Counted from the first letter of the stretch, positions 50,307 to 60,268 are shown. The stretch: 64,000 nucleotides of DNA from Iodidimonas nitroreducens (GCA_000710935.1 BAYV01000003.1:38765-102764); one strand, 5' to 3'. Numbers and translations are program-made. The notes: generated by a model from the sequence alone, not told the origin.

Positions 50307-51905
50307 CTAAAGTTTTACATCCACATGGCCATCGCGCCGCCCCCATAAAAGCGGTGCGGCCTTGTTTTCATTGCTTGTGGCCTCTAGGTCTGTTGGCGCT
50401 AAAGCGCCTGCTATGGCCGTTGCTGCGGCGCGATCCGATCGATCAGGATGATCACCCCCCGAGCCGCCCAAAAAGCCGCCAAATTGCCCGCCCCGATCAT
50501 GGCCCCGGTCATTTCCCCGATCATTTCTGAGCGATAATTCCAGCTTGGCATCTGATCGGTCGTCAGCCCGAGCCGCCGGATCGGCCAGCGCCTTTTCCAG
50601 ATGGCGGCTTTGGCTTTGTAGAATTTCCAGCGTTTCAGCACGATCGACCACAAGATGCGCGGTCATCTTGCCATCCCGCATGCTGAGCCGCACATCCACC
50701 TGCCCCAGTTCCGATGGATGAAGGCTGATCCGCATATGACTTTGACCCTGCAACAGGCTGTGGCGCGCCGATCCATTCAACTGTGCGATGATCTGATTGG
50801 CAATCGCCGGGGCGGCGGGCAGAGCGGCTGAGGCCAGCCCGCCCGGTGCCGCACCAGATGAGAACGCACCGCCGCCGCTAAAAGCCGAAAAGGATGAAGA
50901 AGGCAAACCAGCCTCGCTTATGCCCCCCGGAATGAAGGAAGGTGATGCCGCCACGGCCGAAAAACCTTTAGGCGATGGTGGCAATGCCGGTGACGGCGGT
51001 GATGGTGGTACGTCCAAAGACGCTGCCAAAGCCCCGACTGAACTGCCTTTGGATGCGGCTGCGGTTGGGTTGATGATCGTGCTATCTGCGATGACAAGAG
51101 CAGGAGGGGCAGGCTCTAAGGGCAGCGCCGCCGCCCCATTTGGAAGCACCGGGAGAGGCTGCATTGGGCCTGCCTGAACAGGCATGGGCTGCACTGGTAT
51201 CGCTGTGGCTGCCCCATTGATCACCACGGCTTGGCCCGCACCCTGAAATGGTGGTGCAGGAAAAGGCGATAAAGCGGCTGGCATCGGAACAGGTACGGGA
51301 ACAAGATCGCTGGCCACGCCCTGCCTTGGCAGATCAGCCGATAGCCCCTCGATCAGCGGCAATTCCCCCGATGGCTGGGCTGCCGGCATCACGGGCGATG
51401 CGGATAGAATAGGCCCGCCCTCATTTGCCATGCCGCCAAGCTCAGCCGCCAGAATCTGTGCTTCCGGATTTGGGCTGCTGATGAGCGGTTTCATCAACGG
51501 ATGGAGCAAAACGCCGGCAAAAACCTGATCACGCCCCGGCTCTTTGGGTATTGAAATGTCTGGATCGCCCAGCATCAGCTTCATGCCGCTAGGGGCCGCC
51601 AAGTGCTTATTCTGGGCCCTGCTGCCATCTGGCAAATCTAGGGGGGCGGCTTTCTCGGTTTCATTGGGCGCGACCCTGCCTGACTCCGTCCCGCTTTCTA
51701 AAACTCTGGCTTCCGTGCGGGCAGGCGCAGGCATGCGCTGATCATCCGATGGCGCCTTTTCCGGGCGACGCTGCGCATCTTTTGCAGCTTCCATCAGATG
51801 CGCAAAAGGCCGTTCGTCCCGCGAACCAAGGCGATCTTGCTGTTCGGACAACGGCCGTGGGACAGGTCTTGTCTCGGCAAGTCCGAAACCCGGTGGCATG
51901 GGCAT
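50307..51905 (-). CDS. fliK: Flagellar hook-length control protein FliK
   Basis: A 532-residue protein. The long N-terminal two-thirds is Pro/Ala/Ser-rich and disordered, as in the hook-length ruler. The C-terminal domain (HMRISLHPSELGQVDVRLSM, GKMTAHLVVDRAETLEILQS) is the FlhB-binding FliK_C fold. A basic Arg/Asp/Gly-rich tail follows (about 455-490). Placed before flgD, the usual order. Confidence 0.9.
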   Translation of the reverse strand: MPMPPGFGLAETRPVPRPLSEQQDRLGSRDERPFAHLMEAAKDAQRRPEKAPSDDQRMPAPARTEARVLESGTESGRVAPNETEKAAPLDLPDGSRAQNKHLAAPSGMKLMLGDPDISIPKEPGRDQVFAGVLLHPLMKPLISSPNPEAQILAAELGGMANEGGPILSASPVMPAAQPSGELPLIEGLSADLPRQGVASDLVPVPVPMPAALSPFPAPPFQGAGQAVVINGAATAIPVQPMPVQAGPMQPLPVLPNGAAALPLEPAPPALVIADSTIINPTAAASKGSSVGALAASLDVPPSPPSPALPPSPKGFSAVAASPSFIPGGISEAGLPSSSFSAFSGGGAFSSGAAPGGLASAALPAAPAIANQIIAQLNGSARHSLLQGQSHMRISLHPSELGQVDVRLSMRDGKMTAHLVVDRAETLEILQSQSRHLEKALADPAARADDRSDAKLELSLRNDRGNDRGHDRGGQFGGFLGGSGGDHPDRSDRAAATAIAGALAPTDLEATSNENKAAPLLWGRRDGHVDVKL

Positions 51906-51960
51906 AATATCCCCTCCATAAGAATGATGATCAGCCTATGCTGAGCGGATTAAACCCGCA

Positions 51961-53208
51961 CTAAATCTCGGATTTTAGATGTTTTGAGGGAAAATCGCCT
52001 GTCTTGTCTCCCCACTTTCCCTGCGGGTCAAAGGTCTCAGGCTCGTCTGCACCCACAGCTTCCAGAAAAAATTCCAGATGGATCTGGGGGCCATAATAAT
52101 GAAAGGCCTTGCGCTTTTCTTCGGCTTCATCCGGCTCCAGCCTGCTGGGCCTGTTTTGCCGCCGAATGCGAAAAGGATAGGCTCGGATGGATGCCGAAAA
52201 ATCTTCCGCCCGGCTTTGCAGATGCGCCATCGGCATCGCCCGCATCAGCACCAGATATTCATCCTGCGCCAATTGAAAAGCCCCATAAGAGGCGAAAGAG
52301 CGCAGGCGGGCTGCCAGCAAATGCTCCATATCCCTGATCGTTTCCGAGCCAAAAGCCAATTGGAGTTCTTCCCGCCCCTTGAAGCGAAAGCGGGCAAATA
52401 AAGGCTGCTCAAGGGCTGCAAGACAGGGCTTTAAAGCGGCCTTTCGATAAAGGCCCGTGCGCGGATCGATCAGCCGGTTTTGATAGGTCCAAAAAACCAT
52501 GCCGAAAGCCGCACAAAAAAGCGCCAAAGCCCCCTGAAAAGCCGCAAGCGCGGGATCCACATTTTGATTGAGTGCCAGAAAAAAGAGCGTCACAGCAGGC
52601 AAAAGGGCAATACGATCATCCAGCATCGGCCCCTTTTCGGATTTGAACACATGCGCGCTTATGCTCAGCACCAAAATCAGCCCGCCCAGATCGGGGAAAA
52701 GCGAAAACACCGATGATGCGGAAAAAAACGGACGCAAAAGAAAGCCGCCCAAAACATCCCCAATCCATAGAGGCGGAAAAAAAACGGCCAAAAACATCGC
52801 CATAGCCACCGCAAGCCCGGCAAAAAACCGCCTTTTAGGGAAGGATGTGCGATTGTGATCGTGGATTACGCCATAGGCAAGGCTCCAAAAACCCACAAAA
52901 ACCAGACTGAAAAGCGCCAGAAAACGGGGCCGGTCCCCAGCTTCAAGAAGGCTGAGAAAAAGCAATCCCAAGCCTAAAAAAACCGCCGTCACAAAAAAGG
53001 GCATGGCCTGCTGCCGATAAGACAAGATCAGCATAAGCGCGTACAGAAACCATGAAATGCTGTAGAAAATATTGGGATGTTTCGGTATCGAAATGGATAA
53101 TCCCAAAAATGGGATCATCGCCAAAACCAGGCACAGCCCGGCACAAAAGGCCAAAATCCGGTTGAGTGTAGCGCGCTTTATCACTGAAGCCCCCGCCGTC
53201 AGCATCAT
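51961..53208 (-). CDS. Multi-pass membrane protein with degenerate GGDEF-like domain
   Basis: A 415-residue protein. About eight membrane helices cover residues 15-245. A cytoplasmic domain begins with DPRTGLYRKAALKPCLAALE, the typical start of GGDEF domains (D-x-L/R-T-G-L-x-x-R). Where the catalytic RYGGDEF motif belongs it has YGAFQLAQDEYLVLM, and the metal/substrate residues upstream are not obvious, so diguanylate cyclase activity is unlikely. No ATG gives a clear SD; 53208 is the first ATG, TTG 53247 and GTG 53184 are alternatives. Behind fliK-flgD at the end of the flagellar island, it may be a signalling or localisation protein. Confidence 0.6.
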   Translation of the reverse strand: MMLTAGASVIKRATLNRILAFCAGLCLVLAMIPFLGLSISIPKHPNIFYSISWFLYALMLILSYRQQAMPFFVTAVFLGLGLLFLSLLEAGDRPRFLALFSLVFVGFWSLAYGVIHDHNRTSFPKRRFFAGLAVAMAMFLAVFFPPLWIGDVLGGFLLRPFFSASSVFSLFPDLGGLILVLSISAHVFKSEKGPMLDDRIALLPAVTLFFLALNQNVDPALAAFQGALALFCAAFGMVFWTYQNRLIDPRTGLYRKAALKPCLAALEQPLFARFRFKGREELQLAFGSETIRDMEHLLAARLRSFASYGAFQLAQDEYLVLMRAMPMAHLQSRAEDFSASIRAYPFRIRRQNRPSRLEPDEAEEKRKAFHYYGPQIHLEFFLEAVGADEPETFDPQGKWGDKTGDFPSKHLKSEI

Positions 53209-53331
53209 GGAAAAAACGACTATCCATGGCGAAGGCCTGCGGCTCAATCCCCAAATATCAGGATCTATACTCCGGCTTAAACATTTGGCCGATCAAAAGA
53301 GCGGGGATGGATCGGCTACCATCGATAGGGA

Positions 53332-55026
53332 TCACATCGCCCGCAGATAATAGATCACCGCATAAGCCACCACGAAAGCCAGCACCCACAGGGCCGATAT
53401 GCCGATGCTCCAGCTTGCGGCCAAGCGCTTTTGCTGCCCCACAAGGCCATCGAAACCCGATCCCATCGATCCCCAAAGGGATGACAATATGGCCATCACG
53501 CCCGCCCGCAAAGCCCCCAGCCCCCGCGAGAGGCGGAGGGCCAAAGCCTTGCCAGCCCGGCGATAAAACCAATCCGTATCAAGGCAGATGGTACGGGTGC
53601 GCCGCATCAGGGGCAGGAACAGGAAGAAAGCCAGCCCCGAAAACAGCAAGAGCTGCAAATAAAACACCAGCTTTGATGCTTTATAGGCATGAAAGCTCGT
53701 TTCATAAGGCAGCATCGCATAAAGTGGCTCGGGCCAGATGCCAAGGCCGATGCAAAAGGCCGAAAGCAGCCCCATCGCCAGCGCCATATTCCAGGGCGCA
53801 TCTTTGGGCCGCATGCCGCTGTCTTTTTGGAAGAACACAAACCACGGGAATTTGATCCCGGCATGAAGAAACACCCCCGCCGAGGCTGCCGCCAGCAAGA
53901 ACCACACCACCGGCAAATGCTCCAGCGCCGCGGCTTCGGATATCATGGTTTTGGTGGTGTATCCCGATGTCATCGGGAAGCCCGAAATCGCCAAAGCCCC
54001 GATGATCCCGCACAATGCAGTAATCGGCATGGTCCGAAACAGGCCCCCCAGATCGGTACACAGGCTTTTGCCGGTGCGGTGCAGCACCACGCCCGCGCTC
54101 ATCAATAAAAGCGCTTTGTATATGATATGGGCAAAAGCATGGGCGGCCGCGCCATTGATGGCCATTTCTGTTCCGATGCCAATGCCGGTGACCATGAAGC
54201 CCACCTGATTGACGATGGAATAAGATAAGATCCGCCGCGCATCATTTTCCAAAAGCGCATACATGATGCCGTAAAACACCATATAAAGGCCTACGAAAAC
54301 CAGAATCTTCTCGCCCGGAAAGAGCAGGATCAGCGTCAGCACCGCTGTTTTGGTGGTATAGGCGGAGAGAAAGACCATGCCGGTGGCGCTGCTTTCAGGA
54401 TAGGCATCCGCCAGCCACGACGATAAGGGCGGGGCCGCCGCATTGATCAGCAAGCCGATCAAAATCATCCAGCTTGAAAAATCCGTGGCTTTCATCGCCA
54501 TGATCTCAAGGGATCCGGTACCAAGATAATGGCCGATGATCCCCACCATCAGGATCACGCCGCCCAGAAAATGGATGACGCCATAGCGAAACCCCGCCGC
54601 CCGGGATTTTTCGGTTCCCCCCATCAAAATGACAAGGGTTGAGAAAATCGCCATCATTTCCCAGAAAATGAACAGGGTCAGCAGATCGCCGGAAAAAGCC
54701 ACGCCAATGGCCCCGCCCGCATAGGCAAAAGCCGCTGCGAGTTCGGCATTTCGGGCGGTTTTGAAGGCATAAAGCCCCCCGGCAAAGGCCATGATCGAAA
54801 AGACCGTGGCAAACAATCGGCGCACCGGGCTGCCTTCGATCAATTCCACCGGATAGTTCATATAATGGGCGGAAAGCGAAACCCCATCAGGCACCTGCAA
54901 AACCGCATAAAGGGTGAGGAGCGGCGCCGCCAGAACAATCAGCGTCCGCATGTGCCCGCGGCTGAAGGCAATCAGAATGGCCGCCAGCATCATGATCAGG
55001 CCCGGAGGGATCATTTCAATGCTCAT
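53332..55026 (-). CDS. Mrp-type antiporter subunit D-like protein (third copy)
   Basis: A 564-residue proton-channel-like subunit of the NuoL/M/N-MrpA/D family. It has about 14 helices, the key glutamate of LLTLFIFWEMMAIFSTLVIL and the channel lysine of SAYTTKTAVLTL. It has a C-terminal extension of about 90 residues with charged RRTRTICLDTDWFYRRAGKA. ATG 55026 overlaps the stop of the small upstream gene; GTG 55038 is a less likely start. Last gene of the Mrp operon. Confidence 0.9.
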   Translation of the reverse strand: MSIEMIPPGLIMMLAAILIAFSRGHMRTLIVLAAPLLTLYAVLQVPDGVSLSAHYMNYPVELIEGSPVRRLFATVFSIMAFAGGLYAFKTARNAELAAAFAYAGGAIGVAFSGDLLTLFIFWEMMAIFSTLVILMGGTEKSRAAGFRYGVIHFLGGVILMVGIIGHYLGTGSLEIMAMKATDFSSWMILIGLLINAAAPPLSSWLADAYPESSATGMVFLSAYTTKTAVLTLILLFPGEKILVFVGLYMVFYGIMYALLENDARRILSYSIVNQVGFMVTGIGIGTEMAINGAAAHAFAHIIYKALLLMSAGVVLHRTGKSLCTDLGGLFRTMPITALCGIIGALAISGFPMTSGYTTKTMISEAAALEHLPVVWFLLAAASAGVFLHAGIKFPWFVFFQKDSGMRPKDAPWNMALAMGLLSAFCIGLGIWPEPLYAMLPYETSFHAYKASKLVFYLQLLLFSGLAFFLFLPLMRRTRTICLDTDWFYRRAGKALALRLSRGLGALRAGVMAILSSLWGSMGSGFDGLVGQQKRLAASWSIGISALWVLAFVVAYAVIYYLRAM

Positions 55027-55306
55027 AATGATCTTCACCCCGCTTCAAAACAAAGCCGACAAGCTTCGCGGCCACCACCATCACCGCGCAGGATAAAAAC
55101 CCAAACACGGCGGCAAAGCCCATCCAGCCATCAATCCCAAATGAGGCATGGGGCTTGACGAAAAGCTGTGCCGCCACGGTCCCGGCCAGGATCGCCACAA
55201 AAACCACCCATAAAAGCCGGATGGTTGAGGGGCGCACCAGCCAGTGCGGCTGTTCATCATGTGCAGCCAATTCGGGATCAGGTTGATGGGGGGATTGTTC
55301 GCTCAT
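55016..55306 (-). CDS. Small two-helix membrane protein of the Mrp operon
   Basis: A 96-residue protein with two membrane helices (IRLLWVVFVAILAGTVAAQL and FAAVFGFLSCAVMVVAAKLV) and polar ends. I do not recognise a named family. It overlaps both neighbours (four bases with the preceding antiporter gene and about 11 with the next), so it is a true member of the operon and probably an accessory subunit. Confidence 0.8.
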   Translation of the reverse strand: MSEQSPHQPDPELAAHDEQPHWLVRPSTIRLLWVVFVAILAGTVAAQLFVKPHASFGIDGWMGFAAVFGFLSCAVMVVAAKLVGFVLKRGEDHYEH

Positions 55307-56769
55307 GGTCTCATCTCCACAATCGGCATCACCAGATCGATCACCGGCCCATTGAACACAAAGAACACAAGAACCAGAAGGGAGGTTGCTATTAACGCAA
55401 TCCGGATCGGCACATTCGCCTCTTTATGATCAAGGGGCGGGGGCACATCTTCGGCCCGGAAGAACGCGCGAAAGATGATCGGCAGAAAATAGCCCGCATT
55501 AAGCGCCGTGGATAAGACCACGGTGCCAATCGCAATATAATTTTCAACCGCAAAAGCCCCGCTCAGCAGATACCATTTCGAGACGAACCCCGCCGTGGGC
55601 GGCACCCCGATCATCGACAAGGCCCCAATGGCAAAGGCCCCCATGGTGATGGGCATCCGCAGCCCGATCCCGTTTAACTGAGTGATTTCGGTTTTTTTCG
55701 ATGCGGTGTAGATGCTGCCCGCCGCAAAAAACAAGGTGATCTTGCCAAAAGCATGGGCCACAATATGCAAAATCGCCGCAATCTGCGATAAGGGGGCCAA
55801 TATGGCTGTGGCCATCACGATATAGGAAAGCTGGCTGATCGTGGAATAGGCCAGCATCCGCTTCAGATTGGTTTGCTGCAAAGCCACAAGGCTCGCCGCA
55901 ATGATGGTAAAAGCGGCCACCGGCACCAGCCAACTGCCCATCCCGCTATTGAACAGAAAATCATAGCCAAAAATCAGGATGATCACCTTGGTGATGGTAA
56001 AAACACCCGCCTTCACTACCGCCACCGCATGGAGCAGGGCAGATACCGGTGTGGGCGCCACCATCGCTGCAGGCAGCCATTTATGGAACGGCATCACCGC
56101 TGCTTTGGCCACCCCAAAGACATAAAGCCCCAGCATCAGCCCCAGCGCCGGACCGGCGATATGGCCGTCTAAAATGCCGCCCGATTGAAAATCCAGCGTT
56201 CCGGTGAGGCTATAGGTCCAGATGATGGCGGGCAGGAATAATCCGATCGAAGCGCCGATCAGAACCCCGAAATAAACCCGGCCCGAGCGCATGGAATTGG
56301 CATCGCCCTTATGCGTGACAAGGGGATAGGTTGATAAGGTGAGCACTTCATAAAAAATGAACAATGTCAGCAAATTGCTGGCCATGGCCACACCCATAAC
56401 GGCAAAAAGCGCCACCGCGAACAGGGCAAAAAACCGCCCCTGATGCGCTTCCTTATTCCCGCGCATATAGCCAATCGAATAGATCGTGCTGATGATCCAT
56501 AAAAGGGATGCAAGGGCGGCAAACACCATGCCCAAGGGCTCAATTCTGAACGCCAGCGGCACATGGGGCAGAATATCAAACAGGATAAGCTGCGGCCGAT
56601 CCCCCGCCATCACCCCGGGCAGCAGGCACCACACCATGATGGTGAGGGCAAAGGCCGCGATCAGGCCGAGCCCATCGCGCAGATTTGGAAAGCGTGCGAG
56701 GAAGGCAATGAGGATCGCCGCCACCGCCGGAATGAGAAGGATGGCGCTTAGGATGAAGCGATCAGTCAT
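55303..56769 (-). CDS. Mrp-type antiporter subunit D-like protein (second copy)
   Basis: A 488-residue NuoN/MrpD-type membrane subunit. Channel residues are the Glu of LTLFIFYEVLTLSTYPLVTH and the Lys of MPFHKWLPAAMVAPTPVSAL and VVKAGVFTITK. About 14 helices are predicted by hydrophobicity. It overlaps its neighbours by four bases. Confidence 0.92.
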   Translation of the reverse strand: MTDRFILSAILLIPAVAAILIAFLARFPNLRDGLGLIAAFALTIMVWCLLPGVMAGDRPQLILFDILPHVPLAFRIEPLGMVFAALASLLWIISTIYSIGYMRGNKEAHQGRFFALFAVALFAVMGVAMASNLLTLFIFYEVLTLSTYPLVTHKGDANSMRSGRVYFGVLIGASIGLFLPAIIWTYSLTGTLDFQSGGILDGHIAGPALGLMLGLYVFGVAKAAVMPFHKWLPAAMVAPTPVSALLHAVAVVKAGVFTITKVIILIFGYDFLFNSGMGSWLVPVAAFTIIAASLVALQQTNLKRMLAYSTISQLSYIVMATAILAPLSQIAAILHIVAHAFGKITLFFAAGSIYTASKKTEITQLNGIGLRMPITMGAFAIGALSMIGVPPTAGFVSKWYLLSGAFAVENYIAIGTVVLSTALNAGYFLPIIFRAFFRAEDVPPPLDHKEANVPIRIALIATSLLVLVFFVFNGPVIDLVMPIVEMRP

Positions 56770-58253
56770 TTGGCATGCTCCATCAAAATCTGGGCGGCAT
56801 GTCCGGCCAGTTCCATGGGTATATGCGGATCAAGCCCGAAATAGATATTGAGCCCCACCATGCCCCATAAAGGAATGAGCATCACCAAAGGCGCTTCCCG
56901 AGGCGGCGGCAGATCATCGGCGGGGGCCCGGAAATAGGCTACCTCAACCACCCGCCAGATATAAACCACCGCCATGAGCGAACTGATGAGGATAGCCACG
57001 ATCAGCGCCACGCCCAAAGCGCCCTGCTCCAAAGCGGCCTCGACCAGAACCCATTTCGAGATGAAGCCCGCTGTTAAAGGCACGCCCACAAGGCTCATCC
57101 CTAAAAAGACAAAGCCCGCCATGGTCCAGGGCATCCGTCGTCCGGCCCCTTCAAAGGCCTTGAGATCGGCCCCTCCGATCCGCACCACAAGTGCAGCAAT
57201 GGCTAAAAATAAGCCGCCCTTGATCATCGCATGGTTGAACATATGCACAACCGCCGCCGTTAAACCGGCGGTACTGAGCAAAGTGGCCCCCAAAAGGATA
57301 TAGCCAAGCTGAGCCACTGATGAATAGCCCATCATCCGCTTGATATTCTGCTCGCGCATGGCCACCGCCGAACCGATGATCATGGCCAAAAGCGCCAAGG
57401 GCATCAGGAAGCTGGCAAAATGCAGATCATGAAGGGCCAAAGCCCCGCCAAAAACCAGAAAATCAAAGCGGAACAGCACATAGAGCATCACCTTGGTAGC
57501 GCTGGCCGCCAAAAACACCGCCACTGCCGAAGGGGCCTTGGCATAGGCATTGGGCATCCACACATGGAGCGGGAAAATCGCCGCTTTCAAAGCGAGGCCA
57601 ATGGTGACGAAAGCCGCCGCCAGCATCACCGGATGCAGATGCGGGGCATTCATCAGGCGTTGAGACAGATCGGCAAGATTGAGCGTGCCGGTCATCATAT
57701 AAACCAGACCAACACCGATCAGATAAAAAGACGCACCGACCGTGCCCATCACCAGATATTTGAAGGTGGCCGGCAAAGCCCCGCGATGGGGGCCATTGGC
57801 AATCAGCACATAGCTCGCAAGGGATGAGATTTCCATGAACACAAAGATATTGAAGGCATCACCCGCCACCGCGATCCCGCCATAAGCCGCCAGCGCCAAC
57901 AGCCAAGCGGCATAAAACAAAGGCTGGCGATCGGCTGCGATATCCTGATCAATGCTGGGCTTTGCGGTCAGCAGCGCCAGCGTTGAGGCCCCGGAAACCA
58001 CCAGAAGCATCAGCGCCGAAAAGGCATCGATCCGCACCTCGATCCCATAAGGGGCCACCCAGCCCCCCACGGCATAGGAAATGATCGTGCCATCATAAAC
58101 GCTGATCGCCAAAAAAATGGCTGTAACAAAAACCACGAGGCTGACAGCCAAAGCCAGAAGCCAGGCCAACAAACGATTGGGCATCAAAGCGGCAAGAGGC
58201 GCCGACAGCAAAGGGATGATCACCGGAAAAACCGGGAATTGCGCCGCCAGCAT
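56766..58253 (-). CDS. mrpD: Mrp-type antiporter subunit D
   Basis: A 495-residue MrpD-type proton-channel subunit. Marks are the Glu of DAFNIFVFMEISSLASYVLI, FPLHVWMPNAYAKAPSAVAV with channel Lys in ASATKVMLYV, and REQNIKRMMGYSSVAQLGYI. It follows mrpC with a one-base stop/start overlap, the order found in classical Mrp operons. Confidence 0.93.
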   Translation of the reverse strand: MLAAQFPVFPVIIPLLSAPLAALMPNRLLAWLLALAVSLVVFVTAIFLAISVYDGTIISYAVGGWVAPYGIEVRIDAFSALMLLVVSGASTLALLTAKPSIDQDIAADRQPLFYAAWLLALAAYGGIAVAGDAFNIFVFMEISSLASYVLIANGPHRGALPATFKYLVMGTVGASFYLIGVGLVYMMTGTLNLADLSQRLMNAPHLHPVMLAAAFVTIGLALKAAIFPLHVWMPNAYAKAPSAVAVFLAASATKVMLYVLFRFDFLVFGGALALHDLHFASFLMPLALLAMIIGSAVAMREQNIKRMMGYSSVAQLGYILLGATLLSTAGLTAAVVHMFNHAMIKGGLFLAIAALVVRIGGADLKAFEGAGRRMPWTMAGFVFLGMSLVGVPLTAGFISKWVLVEAALEQGALGVALIVAILISSLMAVVYIWRVVEVAYFRAPADDLPPPREAPLVMLIPLWGMVGLNIYFGLDPHIPMELAGHAAQILMEHAK

Positions 58254-58627
58254 CAGTGCGTCCGATCCATATCTGAAACCTTGTCTTCTTCAATCGTGCC
58301 ATAGGCTTCCCTGATCCGCACCACAAGGGCAAGACCCAAGGAGGTTGTTGAAATGCCCACGACGATGGCGGTGAGGATCAAAACCTGCGGCAGTGGGTTG
58401 GAATATATCTGCGGATCATGGGCGGCCTGAGCACCATGGGAAATGATCGGGGCGGTGCCTCCCTCTACCTTATCCATCGAGATATAAAGCAGGAAAATGG
58501 CCGCCTGAAAGATATTCAGGCCGATCAGCTTCTTGGTATAATTGGGTTTGGTGATCACGGCATAAAGGCCGATCAGCAGCAGAAACGCGAAAACCCAATA
58601 ATTATATAGCCCTAAAAGATCCATCAT
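58253..58627 (-). CDS. mrpC: Mrp-type antiporter subunit C
   Basis: A 124-residue NuoK-like protein with three membrane helices (WVFAFLLLIGLYAVITKPNY, IGLNIFQAAIFLLYISM, LILTAIVVGISTTSLGLALV). The segment PLPQVLILTAIVVGIS is the hallmark of MrpC/NuoK. Overlaps mrpB and mrpD. Confidence 0.94.
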   Translation of the reverse strand: MMDLLGLYNYWVFAFLLLIGLYAVITKPNYTKKLIGLNIFQAAIFLLYISMDKVEGGTAPIISHGAQAAHDPQIYSNPLPQVLILTAIVVGISTTSLGLALVVRIREAYGTIEEDKVSDMDRTH

Positions 58628-59598
58628 GATCTGTGCTCATGTCCGGCGAATGCATGAAAAATGGTCAGCATCACGCTGGCAACTGCAAGCCCCACACCAA
58701 ATTCGATCAGGATGATGCCCAAATGCTGGCCGGCCACCGGATCGGATGACAAAACGGAATAATCCAGCAGATTGCCCCCCAGCAAAAGCGTGACACCCCC
58801 AACCCCCGCATAGATGAAGGCCCCCAAGCAGGCGAGGCCAAAAATCAGCTTTGGCGGCATCAGGCGGCGGGCCACATCGCCTGAATAAAGCAGAGCATAT
58901 AAAATCAGCGCCGTGGCAATGATGGTGCCCGCCTGGAAGCCGCCGCCGGGGCCAAAATCCCCATGAAACTGCACATATAGACCAAATAAAATGATGAAAG
59001 GGATGAGGATTTTGCCAACCACCCGTGGGATCTGCTGATGATAAAGACCATCATTGATCGCCGCCTCATCCAATTTTGCGCGGGGAAAGCCCAATAGGGA
59101 TAGAACCCCGATGGCCGCGGTCAGCACCACAAAGACCTCGCCCAACGTATCATAGCCCCGGAAACTGGCGAGAATGGCCGTGACCACATTGGGCACATGA
59201 ATGAGTTCTGGCGTTTTCTCAAGATACCATGGTGCCAGATATTGATGCACCGGCGCTGAAGGATCGCCCAATTGCGGAAATTGCAGGCTGGAAAACAGGA
59301 TCACCATGGCCAGCGATGCCATCACCACAAGCCCTATACCCCGCTTGCGCGTGGGGCTGTGTTCATGTTCAGCGCTGAGCGCAATGGCGCCCAGAAAAAA
59401 CACCGTCGCCACCCCGGCCCCCACGGCGGCCTCGGTCAGCGCCACATCGGCGGCATCCAGAACAAAGAAATTGGCGGCCATCAAAAAGCTGAAAATTCCG
59501 GTCAGCATAGCAGCCGCAAACAGATTGGGCGTTTCCACCACGGCCAGCGCCACGATCACCATCATGGTCAGCAAAAACAGGCTGAAAACGATCATCAT
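58624..59598 (-). CDS. mrpB: Mrp antiporter subunit B fused to DUF4040 (MrpA C-terminal) domain
   Basis: A 324-residue membrane protein. The N-terminal part (about 1-90: DVALTEAAVGAGVATVFFLG) matches DUF4040, normally the end of MrpA. The C-terminal part (about 190-320: LFGLYVQFHGDFGPGGGFQA, GTIIATALILYAL) is MnhB/MrpB. With this fusion the canonical long MrpA is represented by separate proteins. Overlaps neighbours by four bases. Confidence 0.9.
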   Translation of the reverse strand: MMIVFSLFLLTMMVIVALAVVETPNLFAAAMLTGIFSFLMAANFFVLDAADVALTEAAVGAGVATVFFLGAIALSAEHEHSPTRKRGIGLVVMASLAMVILFSSLQFPQLGDPSAPVHQYLAPWYLEKTPELIHVPNVVTAILASFRGYDTLGEVFVVLTAAIGVLSLLGFPRAKLDEAAINDGLYHQQIPRVVGKILIPFIILFGLYVQFHGDFGPGGGFQAGTIIATALILYALLYSGDVARRLMPPKLIFGLACLGAFIYAGVGGVTLLLGGNLLDYSVLSSDPVAGQHLGIILIEFGVGLAVASVMLTIFHAFAGHEHRS

Positions 59599-59945
59599 GG
59601 CGCGTTTCCCTCGTTATCTGATGAGCCAAGCACCAAAGGCTTTGGCACATCCTTGCCATGCGCACGGGATTTGATCGCCGCATGGGCCAGCGCATAGCCC
59701 GCTGTGGGGCTGGTGAACAACAAGAAAAGCAGGATCGCCAAAAGCTTGATGCTGGCCAAAGTGAAGCCGGATTGCAAAAGAAGGCCCAAAACAACCAAAA
59801 GCGCACCACCGGTATCGGCCAGGCTGGCTGCATGCATCCGGGTGAAAAAATCGGGGAAGCGCAGCATCCCGATGCCGCCGATCAAAACAATCAAAGGCCC
59901 ACCAATCAGACAAATCCAGCTTAAAATTTCAATGAGTTGATCCAT
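59595..59945 (-). CDS. mrpG: Mrp-type antiporter subunit G
   Basis: A 116-residue subunit with three membrane helices and the MrpG/PhaG pattern GGIGMLRFPDFFTRMHAASL followed by ADTGGALLVVLGLLLQSG. ATG 59945 overlaps the mrpF stop; an in-frame GTG precedes it by one codon. Confidence 0.94.
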   Translation of the reverse strand: MDQLIEILSWICLIGGPLIVLIGGIGMLRFPDFFTRMHAASLADTGGALLVVLGLLLQSGFTLASIKLLAILLFLLFTSPTAGYALAHAAIKSRAHGKDVPKPLVLGSSDNEGNAP

Positions 59946-60268
59946 CACAGGGCCTTTCCATCCGCGGCACCCTTTTCGGCATGATCCGCAACAGGATTTT
60001 GCGCTTCCAATGCCCTGTTGCGGGCACGGCGCTCAACAAATTGCAAAACGGCCACAATGCTTACAAAATTGATCAGGGCATAAGCTAGGGCCAGATCGAG
60101 AAAATCCGGCCGCCCCGATAGGAAAGAAACCACCGCGAGGAACAAAACAGTTTTCGTGCCAAACATATTGGCAGCCAGAATCCGATCATAAACCGAAGGC
60201 CCCACCACCGCACGGGCGATGGCCAAACACATAGTGACCAGCAAAGCCAGACTTGCCCCAATGAACAT
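59945..60268 (-). CDS. mrpF: Mrp-type antiporter subunit F
   Basis: A 107-residue subunit with three helices and the MrpF pattern ARAVVGPSVYDRILAANMFG, KTVLFLAVVSFLSGRPDFLD followed by LALAYALINFVS. ATG 60268 lies four bases after the mrpE stop; the upstream extension to 60346 would overlap mrpE and is rejected. Confidence 0.93.
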   Translation of the reverse strand: MFIGASLALLVTMCLAIARAVVGPSVYDRILAANMFGTKTVLFLAVVSFLSGRPDFLDLALAYALINFVSIVAVLQFVERRARNRALEAQNPVADHAEKGAADGKAL

